This document shows positions 1 to 6,848 of a DNA stretch of 64,000 nucleotides, one piece after another. Below the pieces are notes generated by a model. It had not been told where the DNA came from. It made no database searches and saw nothing but the letters and a program-made list of their open reading frames with translations. Numbering within the stretch: the stretch's first letter is position 1; each line of letters begins with the position of its first letter. The stretch lies in NCBI GenBank assembly GCA_947630795.1, contig CANRJC010000009.1:1-64000 (forward strand), given 5' to 3'. The position numbers and the translations under genes are program-made. Source of the stretch: an uncultured Phascolarctobacterium sp. (GTDB taxonomy: Bacteria; Bacillota; Negativicutes; Acidaminococcales; Acidaminococcaceae).

Positions 1-42
1 ATAGGGTTGCCGAATGGACTGTCCATAACTATAAGTTTTTAG

Positions 43-67
43 AACCCCCACTAAAAGTGGGGGTTTT
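43..67 (+). terminator. Intrinsic terminator of a gene left of the window
   Basis: A perfect stem (AACCCCCACT paired with AGTGGGGGTT, 3-nt loop) is followed on the + strand by TTTTC. No + strand gene lies to its left within the window, so it probably ends a gene located before position 1. Confidence 0.8.
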
Positions 68-82
68 CTTCATACAAGAAGA

Positions 83-116
83 AGCGGGCAGCTCCGTCAC
101 TGCGGTGCTGTCCGCT
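83..116. terminator. Hairpin terminator after pcp, T-rich on both sides
   Basis: AGCGGGCAG pairs with CTGTCCGCT (one G-U pair), with a smaller CCG/CGG stem inside. On the minus strand it begins 7 nt beyond the pcp stop and is followed by TTCTTCTTG. On the + strand it is followed by TTTTTG, so it may act in both directions. Confidence 0.65.
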
Positions 117-123
117 TTTTGTT

Positions 124-720
124 TTATTCTTCTGCCAACAGTTCTATGAGGCGGGTGAGCACGGCCACGCTCTCGGCCAAAGGCAGAGCCATTTTTTCGT
201 CAAAGACCATCTCCGGCACGTAGGGGATGTGGACGAAGCCCACTTTGGTGGCGGTGCCGGCAAAATGCCGGGCGGTGAAATAAAAGATATCGTTGCACAA
301 AAAACCGTTCACCCGGGGAGTGAGAGCCACCGGGTAGCCTTCCCTCCGCAGACGGCTCACCAATTTCTCGGCCGGTATGGTGGCCTGATATCTGGCCTGC
401 CCTCCCGCCACCACTTCCTGCCCGCGGGGGCGGCGGCCCATATTGTCTTCGATACGGGCATCCCGCATGTTCACGGCCACCCGATCGATACACACTTTAG
501 TGCTGCCGCTGTTCATGCCCGTCAAAAGCACTGCATCGGGCCCCGGGGACGGCAACTGTTCCCGCAGCACCTTCCATTCCAGATCGTAAACGTTGGGCAG
601 TAGCACCTTGGTCAGGGCAAAGCCCGCCACTTCCTGCGGCAGTGCCTGCACCGCCGCCCAAGAAGGATTGATGCTGTAATGAGCAAAAGGATCGAAGCCG
701 GTGATGAGGAGTTGCTTCAT
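124..720 (-). CDS. pcp: Pyroglutamyl-peptidase I (peptidase C15)
   Basis: Predicted cytosolic cysteine peptidase that removes N-terminal pyroglutamate from peptides. The 198-residue product starts with the family pattern TGFDPF (residues 7-12). It carries the nucleophile Cys in NGFLCNDIFY, the catalytic His in GFVHIPYVPE and the DARIEDNMG segment. The start at 720 is chosen over an in-frame codon at 747 because AAAGG lies 7 nt upstream of it. An oddity is the third catalytic position: the usual glutamate in the (I/V)ERVA(I/V)N motif is Asp79 here (CIDRVAVN). Length is slightly below the usual ~210-215 residues. It is a single gene followed by a hairpin. The family call is secure; whether the Glu-to-Asp change affects activity is unknown. 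Confidence 0.88.
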   Translation of the reverse strand: MKQLLITGFDPFAHYSINPSWAAVQALPQEVAGFALTKVLLPNVYDLEWKVLREQLPSPGPDAVLLTGMNSGSTKVCIDRVAVNMRDARIEDNMGRRPRGQEVVAGGQARYQATIPAEKLVSRLRREGYPVALTPRVNGFLCNDIFYFTARHFAGTATKVGFVHIPYVPEMVFDEKMALPLAESVAVLTRLIELLAEE

Positions 721-839
721 CTCGTGCCTTTCTTTAAAAAAGTGCAAATTTTTGCGTCGCCCGCTCGCCCCTTCTGCCTCGCTAACAGAAGGCAGCGTCC
801 CTCGACGGCGGGCCTGTGTCGGCGGCGCCTAAGAAAAAA

Positions 840-862
840 CTCCCAAACTCAGGTCTGGGAGC
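840..862 (-). terminator. Intrinsic terminator of tRNA-Thr
   Basis: On the minus strand, 11 nt beyond the CCA end of the tRNA, CTCCCA and TGGGAG form a stem that is followed by TTTTTTCTT (positions 831-839). Confidence 0.8.
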
Positions 863-872
863 TTAGTTCTTT

Positions 873-948
873 TGGAGCTACTGACGGGATTCGAACCTGC
901 GACCTGCTGATTACGAATCAGCTGCTCTGCCAGCTGAGCTACAGTAGC
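873..948 (-). tRNA. tRNA-Thr (anticodon CGU), CCA encoded
   Basis: The minus strand folds as a complete cloverleaf. The acceptor arms are GCTACTG/CAGTAGC, the D arm contains AGCTCAGCTGGCAGAGC, and the T arm contains GGTTCGAATCC. The anticodon stem GCTGA/TCAGC encloses loop TTCGTAA, giving anticodon CGT (reads ACG, threonine). The discriminator base is T and CCA is encoded at 873-875. It has its own promoter and terminator, so it is a single-gene unit. Confidence 0.95.
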
Positions 949-962
949 GTCGTGTATAGGTT

Positions 963-992
963 ATTATAAGGTAAAAGAGCTGCTTTTGTCAA
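963..992 (-). promoter_or_regulatory. Sigma-A promoter of tRNA-Thr
   Basis: On the minus strand a perfect TTGACA (987-992) is separated by 18 nt from a perfect TATAAT (963-968). This lies 15 nt upstream of the tRNA 5' end. Confidence 0.85.
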
Positions 993-1003
993 TCGACGGC
1001 GGT

Positions 1004-1447
1004 TCAGCCCTCTTTGGCTGCTGCCTCCGCCTTTCTGGCCGCCTCTTCGGCCGCTGCTCTGTCGGCAAGGATCTGGGCCTTGGTGCGGCGGATGCGGGGC
1101 TTCTTGATCTGATTGATCTCGGCCTTCTTGATCACCTTGGCCAGCTCCGAGATGATGTGCAGCTCGTCAACGGTGCAATCGTTCAATACATCGGCCAACT
1201 CTTTGCGGAAAATGTTTTCGCTGTGGGTCACGCTGTCGCACAAAAGCTCATCCACGGACACGCCCAAAACATTGGCCAAGCTGATGATGGTGGGCAGCCC
1301 CAGTTTGGTGTTGCCGGTCTCGATATTGCTGATGTGAGGCGTCGACAGCCCGGTGATCTGCGCCACGGCTCCCTGAGTAATGTGCTTCCTCTGCCGTGCT
1401 TGTTTGATCCTGGCGCCTATCGCCTTATAATCAACATATACTTCCAT
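1004..1447 (-). CDS. XRE-family transcriptional regulator
   Basis: A predicted DNA-binding repressor or activator with an N-terminal Cro/C1 helix-turn-helix (about residues 5-60: IGARIKQARQRKHITQ, then LSTPHISNIETGNTKLGL, then LGVSVDELL). The middle is a helical linker. The last ~35 residues are very basic and alanine-rich (KKPRIRRTKAQIL, then AAAEEAARKAEAAAKEG), unusual for this family and possibly an extra DNA- or RNA-contacting tail. The start is uncertain: ATG at 1447 fits the family N terminus, while ATG 1459 and GTG 1462 lie too close to the AAAGG ribosome site. It has its own promoter. Targets cannot be told from context. Confidence 0.85.
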   Translation of the reverse strand: MEVYVDYKAIGARIKQARQRKHITQGAVAQITGLSTPHISNIETGNTKLGLPTIISLANVLGVSVDELLCDSVTHSENIFRKELADVLNDCTVDELHIISELAKVIKKAEINQIKKPRIRRTKAQILADRAAAEEAARKAEAAAKEG

Positions 1448-1517
1448 ATTGCGAAACATCACCTTTCTTTTGCTCTAGTCCGATATATTACGATCATCAA
1501 CTGCCGCAACAGTTATG

Positions 1518-1546
1518 ATTATAGTCGCAAAGTCTAAGAAAATCAA
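1518..1546 (-). promoter_or_regulatory. Sigma-A promoter of the XRE gene
   Basis: On the minus strand TTGATT (1541-1546), a 17-nt spacer and a perfect TATAAT (1518-1523) lie about 70 nt upstream of the XRE start. Confidence 0.75.
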
Positions 1547-1587
1547 GGGTTTTCGGAAAATATAATACTATAGAGACGAATGCTTTG

Positions 1588-2865
1588 CTATTTCTGCAAA
1601 AGGGGCACGGTCAAGCTGCCCTGGGGCATCAAAATGATGCTGTGCTCTTTCCCCACATAGGTCTCTGCTTTGGCGATGGCTTCATCGACGCTGTCTACAG
1701 CCTCAAAGAGCAGATCCTTTGCGATCTGTTTGTCGAGAGCGGAGACCAAAATGAAGCGGGCCTTCTTCATCAGGCGGGTGATGGCGTAAGCTTTGTGAGC
1801 GCCGATGACGAAGTTGGCCGCCAATTTGGCCGCGATGGCATCGGGAGACGGATTCTCCCGCAGAGCCTGCTCCAAAGCTGCGCTGCCGCTGCCTTCTTCG
1901 CACTCGCCGATGATGATCACCACGCCGCCTTCCTTAACGGCGCACCAAGCGTTGTCCATAGTCTTCTGCAATTGGTAGATATTGATGTCTTTGGGGTAAC
2001 CGCCGCAGCTGGCGATGACGATATCGGCGGGGGCGGGGATGGGCACGCCGTACACTTTGTCCACGAATTTGCAAGCCTCAAGATGGGCCAAGCGCCAATC
2101 ACCGGCGAAAATTTTCAAAAATTCGTGCTTAGCATTCAAAATGGCATTGAAGAGGAACATCCTGTGTTCTTTGGCAAAAAGGCCCACGCCTTCCATCTGA
2201 TCCTCATAGACCGGGTTCCCCTGCAATTTTCCCAGCCCCGAAGCGGGACTGAGCATGAGACTGTGATTTTTTCTTACAGTCTCCATGGCGGCGCAGCCGG
2301 GCAGCACTGCTTTGCGGCCGCCGCCGAAGCCGGAGAAGAAATGATGGACGATGGTGCCGGTGAGGATCACCAAGTCCACATCGCAGATCAGCTTGTTCAG
2401 CCACACGGGCGTGCCGAAGCTGGTGGTGCCGAAATATTGAAATGCTCCTTCTTCTTTGCAGTTGCTGTTGTACATTTTCAGACGGGAGGCCACGTCCTGC
2501 CCCACTGCCTCTGTCATCTCCGCCTCGGTCATGTCTCGGTGAGTGCCCAAAGCGAACACGATGCGCATATCCTCGTCCTTGATGCCCAACTTGTTCAGCT
2601 CGCGCACCAAAATAGGCATGAAGTCGAAACTGTTGGCCACGCGGGTGGGGTCGTTGCAGATGAAAGCGATCTTCTGGCCCGGCTTTACCAATTCCGCCAG
2701 CGAAGGACAGCCGATAGGCTCATAGATGGCCTTCAGTACGGCTTCTTCCAAATCCTCCAATAAAGGCACGTCGGCGGTGCGGATCTCTGCCAACACCTTG
2801 TCGGCGTCGAGAGTAAATTCTTTCTCGCCGTGGCCGTATTTGTATGCGTAACGGGTGAGCTTCAT
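1588..2865 (-). CDS. LarA-type nickel-pincer racemase family protein (DUF2088)
   Basis: The 425-residue product matches the LarA fold. LarA isomerises D/L-lactate, and relatives act on other 2-hydroxyacids, using a nickel pincer nucleotide bound to a lysine. Key positions fit Lactobacillus LarA numbering closely: Asp72 in CNDPTR, His109 in LGTHRDM, His174-His175 in VHHFFSGFGGGRK, the pincer-attachment Lys185 and His201. AAGGAGG sits 9 nt before the ATG. No larB, larC or larE cofactor genes are nearby, so the cofactor must come from elsewhere. The substrate is not determined by sequence alone, and lactate is only one option. Confidence 0.85.
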   Translation of the reverse strand: MKLTRYAYKYGHGEKEFTLDADKVLAEIRTADVPLLEDLEEAVLKAIYEPIGCPSLAELVKPGQKIAFICNDPTRVANSFDFMPILVRELNKLGIKDEDMRIVFALGTHRDMTEAEMTEAVGQDVASRLKMYNSNCKEEGAFQYFGTTSFGTPVWLNKLICDVDLVILTGTIVHHFFSGFGGGRKAVLPGCAAMETVRKNHSLMLSPASGLGKLQGNPVYEDQMEGVGLFAKEHRMFLFNAILNAKHEFLKIFAGDWRLAHLEACKFVDKVYGVPIPAPADIVIASCGGYPKDINIYQLQKTMDNAWCAVKEGGVVIIIGECEEGSGSAALEQALRENPSPDAIAAKLAANFVIGAHKAYAITRLMKKARFILVSALDKQIAKDLLFEAVDSVDEAIAKAETYVGKEHSIILMPQGSLTVPLLQK

Positions 2866-2945
2866 TTTCGAAAACCTCCTTAGGGCCTCGGTGCGTGCGC
2901 TCCGTTCTCTGCCGGGCTTCGCCGCCGGACTTTTTTCCCGAATAT

Positions 2946-2975
2946 ATTATACCTGTCGGCCTCCCGCCTTGTCCA
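2946..2975 (-). promoter_or_regulatory. Sigma-A promoter of the LarA-like gene
   Basis: On the minus strand TGGACA (2970-2975), 18 nt, then a perfect TATAAT (2946-2951). This gives a ~70-nt 5' leader containing a short CCGG-rich hairpin (about 2907-2928) before the AAGGAGG site. Confidence 0.7.
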
Positions 2976-3007
2976 GTAAAAACGGCGATCACGGAGCAGC
3001 CGCTTGG

Positions 3008-3203
3008 GCTCATCGACCTTTGACTTTTTTATTTTAGCTTGGGCTCGCTGATCTCTGACTTTTTCTTTTCAGGCAGTGCTCGGCAGTCGTTAACTTTTTC
3101 ATTTTGCCAAGAACTTTTTGGCTGTCGACTTTTCTATTTGAATAAGAGTTTAGCGGCCGACGGACTTTTCGTTTAAGTCAGGCCGAGAGCACCGCCTCTT
3201 TTT
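3008..3203. repeat. Degenerate ~35-bp tandem repeat in an intergenic region
   Basis: ACTTTT blocks start at 3023, 3058, 3093, 3128 and 3164, so spacing is 35, 35, 35 and 36 bp. A weaker block follows near 3197. Each block is followed by an ATTT/TTTT tract and preceded by a GC-richer GGCTCGGCTGTCGA-like segment. Units have diverged heavily, so this is a decayed minisatellite or a periodic T-tract array. It lies between the LarA-like promoter and the end of the antiporter operon and has no credible coding sequence. Confidence 0.65.
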
Positions 3204-3271
3204 CTGTTTGCTTCGATGGCGAAGGACTTTGCCTTTTAGATTTTAGACTTTGCCTTAAAATTTCATCGCTT

Positions 3272-3317
3272 AAAAAAAGCAAAAGCCATACTCGGAAATG
3301 CCTCCGAATATGGCTTT
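3272..3317 (-). terminator. Terminator of the antiporter operon
   Basis: AAAGCCATATTCGGA and TCCGAGTATGGCTTT (minus strand) form a long stem with one mismatch, followed by TTTTGCTTTTTTT. A T tract also lies on the + strand side (TGTGTTTTTTT), so it could work in both directions. Confidence 0.85.
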
Positions 3318-3362
3318 GTGTTTTTTTGCGCTGCGGCTCACCGAGCCGCGACTCCCGACAGA

Positions 3363-5105
3363 CTATTGGATGCGGGAGATGAAGTAAAGGATGCTCACCA
3401 CCAGCACCGTCAAGGTGATCATCATCGGGTCGGCGATGGAAGTGCGATAGTTATCCGGGCTGTAATGTTTCACCCTTCTGAAAGGTCTGGCATCCAAAAT
3501 ATTCATGGGATTGGCCGTCATCCCCATGAAGTTTTCGTAGAGCACGTTCCATGCGTTGCCCAAGCCGCCGCACAGAGCGCAGAACAATTCGGCGCAGCGC
3601 ACCACGAGGAAGCCGAAAGGTTTGCGATAGAACCAGTCGGTGTCCAAGCTGATGGCCGTATGAGGCTCCATCTTGGGCAGATACATCAAAAAGGGCACCA
3701 TGGCCATGCCCAGCATCTCCGCTGTCTGCAAAATTTTATCGGCGGTGAAGGGATGATAGGGGGCCATCTCAAAAGCAAAGTGGCGATACAGCAGGTCGGG
3801 GTATACGCCGTAAAGGGTGCACAGGAAGGCGCCGATGCACATGCCCGCATACATATTGACAGGCACCGGCCGTTTGATGGCCACCTTTTTGCTGTCGGAG
3901 CGCAAGAAGATGAAGTAGCCCATCTTCAAAGGAATGGACAAAAAGGTACCGATGCTGGCCAATTCCAAGAGAGAGAAGAGCAGATGGTTGCCTGCCTCGG
4001 CCGCTGCGTGCACGGTGATCACCTTGCTGACGAAACCGTTGAAGAGAGGGATGCCCGAGATGGAGAAGGCAGCCACGAAGAAACACAGGCCTACGAGCGG
4101 CAGCCTCTTCATCATGCCGCTTATCTCGTTGATGCGGCGGATACCGGTGGCATAGATGATGGTGCTGGCGCACATGAAGAGAGAAGATTTGAAAAGGATG
4201 TCGCAAAAGGCATGGGCGGTGGCGCCGTTGAGAGCCATGCCGGTGCCTATGCCGGCGCCGGCCACCATGAAGCCGGTCTGGCTGATGATGTGATGAGCCA
4301 AAAGCTTGCGCATGTCATTCTCCATGATCGCATAGCTGGCCCCGTAGACTGCCATCAGCGCACCGCCCCACATCAAAAGATCGGTGCCGGCAAAAACGCG
4401 GACCAAAGCATAGACCGCTACCTTAGTGGTGAGACAGCTCATGAAAACGCCGCCGGTGAGAGTGGAGTTGCCATAGGCATCTACCAACCAAGCATTGACC
4501 GGGGGCATGGCCACATTGACGCACATACCGGCCAGCATCAGCCAGTAAGCATAACCGTGAGGCCCTGCCGTGAGGTTGCCCACTTCGAAGTTGCCGCCGC
4601 TCACCGTCAGGAAAATGCCGAAGAGCAACAGGTTGCCGCCCAACATGTGGACCAATAAATAGCGGAAGCCTGCCCTGCGGGACTCGGGGGTGTGGTTGCA
4701 CCATACAAGATAGAGAGAAGTGAAGGCCAAAGCTTCCCAGAAGAAGATGAAGCACAGCCAATCTTTAGCCAAGGTGACGCCGATGGCGCAGCCAGCGTAG
4801 GAAAGGGAGCAGAGAGCCTCCATCTTGTTCTCGTTGTGAGCGGCATAAATGCTGCAGATGGCCGCCAGCACGGAGAAGATGAAAGTGAAGAGCCAGCTCA
4901 GTTTGTCTACGTAGATGAGCTGCACATGATAGCCCGCCACGAAATCGAAGCCCCAAGTGGTCCCCAGCGGCAAAAGCAGGGCGGCGACCACCGCAAAGAG
5001 CGGACCTGCGATCATGATGAAGCGCCGCAATTGTTTGGGCGCCACCAAAGCGAGGAAGCCTACCAAGATCAGTATCAACCCGGGATGAAGCATGAGATCA
5101 AGCAT
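3363..5105 (-). CDS. Antiporter-like membrane subunit (NuoL/MrpA-N/MrpD family), third copy
   Basis: A polytopic 580-residue membrane protein of the proton-conducting family shared by complex I and Mrp antiporters. It is the last gene of the mrp operon. The conserved TM5 glutamate is present (Glu124 in FFWEALAF) and so is a TM8-type lysine (Lys228). The TM7 lysine of the K-x-A-x-x-P-L-H-x-W motif is replaced by Asn197, and the motif His by Asn204 (VNVAMPPVNAW). This suggests a subunit that no longer pumps in the standard way. A long hydrophilic segment near residues 500-550 precedes a final membrane helix. The start at 5105 overlaps the preceding gene and has GGAGG 8 nt upstream. Confidence 0.85.
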   Translation of the reverse strand: MLDLMLHPGLILILVGFLALVAPKQLRRFIMIAGPLFAVVAALLLPLGTTWGFDFVAGYHVQLIYVDKLSWLFTFIFSVLAAICSIYAAHNENKMEALCSLSYAGCAIGVTLAKDWLCFIFFWEALAFTSLYLVWCNHTPESRRAGFRYLLVHMLGGNLLLFGIFLTVSGGNFEVGNLTAGPHGYAYWLMLAGMCVNVAMPPVNAWLVDAYGNSTLTGGVFMSCLTTKVAVYALVRVFAGTDLLMWGGALMAVYGASYAIMENDMRKLLAHHIISQTGFMVAGAGIGTGMALNGATAHAFCDILFKSSLFMCASTIIYATGIRRINEISGMMKRLPLVGLCFFVAAFSISGIPLFNGFVSKVITVHAAAEAGNHLLFSLLELASIGTFLSIPLKMGYFIFLRSDSKKVAIKRPVPVNMYAGMCIGAFLCTLYGVYPDLLYRHFAFEMAPYHPFTADKILQTAEMLGMAMVPFLMYLPKMEPHTAISLDTDWFYRKPFGFLVVRCAELFCALCGGLGNAWNVLYENFMGMTANPMNILDARPFRRVKHYSPDNYRTSIADPMMITLTVLVVSILYFISRIQ

Positions 5106-5343
5106 CCTTCTCACCTCCCCGGTCGTAATAGTCTTCATCTCTCTGCAGCAGCGGCGCCATGATCATTTTGGCCAAAATGATCAGCACCCACGCTCCTACG
5201 AAGCCGAAGAAAATGTTGTAGCCTATCGGCAGGGGCCACCACTCGGCGCCGTGCAGATGAACTCCCATGAGCTCACCCAAAACGCACAGCAGCAAAACAG
5301 CGGCCACGAGCAAATAAACCGTTTTCACACTGAACTTTGTCAT
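5098..5343 (-). CDS. Small two-helix membrane protein in the antiporter operon
   Basis: An 81-residue protein that I do not recognise. Two hydrophobic helices are predicted (about residues 8-28 and 47-67), separated by a short loop with HLHGAEWWPLP. The C-terminal tail is charged (RDEDYYDRGGEKDA). Translational coupling is tight on both sides: its ATG overlaps the previous stop as TAATG, and its end overlaps the next start by 8 bp. This strongly suggests a stoichiometric accessory subunit of the antiporter complex. No enzymatic motif is visible. Confidence 0.75.
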   Translation of the reverse strand: MTKFSVKTVYLLVAAVLLLCVLGELMGVHLHGAEWWPLPIGYNIFFGFVGAWVLIILAKMIMAPLLQRDEDYYDRGGEKDA

Positions 5344-6848
5344 TACAGCCACCCTCCTGTCCAGCCGGCGCAAATAGCCTCAGAGGCCATCACAGCCAGT
5401 CTATAGAAATGGGGATAGATGTTGGGGATAACGCCCAAAGCAACGCTGACGGCGGTAGTCACGCAGATCGGCACCAACATTTTGAGACTGAAGGCACCGT
5501 ATTGAATGAATTTTTCTCTGGGGTCACTGCGGAAGTAGGCCATCTGACAAACCGGCATCAAGTAGCCGGCCGCCAAGAGAGCGCTGGCCACCCACACCAA
5601 AATGTAAAGAGGCTTGCCCGCCTGCAAGGCACCTAAGGCCAAATTCCACTTGCTGATGAAACCTACTATGAAAGGCATGCCCGCTATGCCCAAAGAAGCG
5701 ATCGTGAAGCAGGCCATGGTCACCGGCAATTTTTTGCCTATGCCGTACATCTCGCTGATGTTGTTGCGGTGGGTGCGGGTGATGATGAGGCCCGCACACA
5801 TAAAGAGGGTGATCTTCATCACCGCATGGGCTACCAGATGCAGGTAAGCGCCCTTGATGCTGAGAGGAGAGATGAGAGCCGCGCCCAGCACGATGTAGGA
5901 AAGTTGTCCTACGGTGGAGAAGGCCAGCCGCCGTTTCAAATTATCCTGACGAAGAGCTATCATGGACGACACCAAAATGCTGATGGCCGCCGCCCAAGCC
6001 AAGCAGTCTATGATGCCCAACTGTGCCAAAAGTTTGGGGCCGAAAACGAAGCAAACGATCCTCAGCACGCAGAAGACGCCCGTCTTGACCACTGCCACCG
6101 CGTGCAAAAGAGCAGACACGGGAGTGGGAGCGATCATCGCAGCCGGCAACCAACCGTGAAGAGGCATCACCGCTGCCTTCACACTGCCCGCCAAGATCAT
6201 CAGCACGAAAACACTTTGCAGCACCCATTTGGGAGCCATATCGATGGTGAGCAAGCCGCCGGCCCTGAAGTCGATGCTGCCGGCGATGCAATAAACGGCG
6301 ATGACGCCGGCCAAGAACAACTGGCCGCTGATCAAAGTGTAGATCAAATATTTACGGCTGGCCAAGAGAGCTTCGTCATTTCTTTTGTGCAGCACCAGCG
6401 GCCAGCTGGCCAAAGTGAGAAGCTCGTAGAAGATGAAGAAAGTGAGCAGATTTTCGGCCAAGGCTATGCCCATGCAGGCGCTCATGCAAACGGCGAAGGC
6501 GGCGAAATAACCTGTCTGCTCGCCTTCATTGTTGCAGCGCATGTAGCCGATGGAATAGAAATTGATGGGCACCCACAGCATCGAGGCCAAAGTGGCGAAG
6601 ATCATGCCTGCCGGGTCGGTGCGCAGGGTGAGCCCTACGGTATCGGTGATCTGACAGAGCGTGTAGGTGTACACATCGCCGTTCAGCACCGCAGGCACCA
6701 TACTGAGGATGATGCCGAATTTTATGAAGGAAGCGATGGTGCTCCAAGCTTCCCGCACATTCGGTCTTTTATCGCTGAAGGCGATGAGCAATGCGGCTAA
6801 GAGGGAGACCCCTACGGCCAGAAATGGTCTGCAATCTACGATAGTCAT
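5343..6848 (-). CDS. Antiporter-like membrane subunit (NuoN/MrpD family), second copy
   Basis: A 501-residue membrane protein with about 14 hydrophobic helices. It is a proton-translocating antiporter module of the Mrp/complex I family. Hallmark charged residues are intact: Glu142 (FYELLTLASW), Lys224 and His231 (VKAAVMPLHGW), and Lys255. It overlaps the upstream mrpD gene by 4 bp (ATGA). It probably sits next to MrpD in the membrane and carries protons or helps exchange Na+ for H+. I cannot say which of the paralogues transports which ion. Confidence 0.9.
   Translation of the reverse strand: MTIVDCRPFLAVGVSLLAALLIAFSDKRPNVREAWSTIASFIKFGIILSMVPAVLNGDVYTYTLCQITDTVGLTLRTDPAGMIFATLASMLWVPINFYSIGYMRCNNEGEQTGYFAAFAVCMSACMGIALAENLLTFFIFYELLTLASWPLVLHKRNDEALLASRKYLIYTLISGQLFLAGVIAVYCIAGSIDFRAGGLLTIDMAPKWVLQSVFVLMILAGSVKAAVMPLHGWLPAAMIAPTPVSALLHAVAVVKTGVFCVLRIVCFVFGPKLLAQLGIIDCLAWAAAISILVSSMIALRQDNLKRRLAFSTVGQLSYIVLGAALISPLSIKGAYLHLVAHAVMKITLFMCAGLIITRTHRNNISEMYGIGKKLPVTMACFTIASLGIAGMPFIVGFISKWNLALGALQAGKPLYILVWVASALLAAGYLMPVCQMAYFRSDPREKFIQYGAFSLKMLVPICVTTAVSVALGVIPNIYPHFYRLAVMASEAICAGWTGGWL

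Noticed and set aside
1585-2763. 392-codon + strand frame opposite the LarA-like gene
   Set aside because: Antisense shadow of a gene whose active-site residues are conserved.
3008-3203. 35-bp periodic array considered as CRISPR
   Set aside because: No conserved repeat, no spacers and no cas genes.
3318-4658. 446-codon + strand frame opposite the third antiporter gene
   Set aside because: It is the antisense of a well-supported membrane protein; its His/Gln/Gly-rich translation has no family resemblance and no ribosome site.
5769-6800. 343-codon + strand frame opposite the second antiporter gene
   Set aside because: Composition typical of a reverse-frame shadow; no ribosome site.
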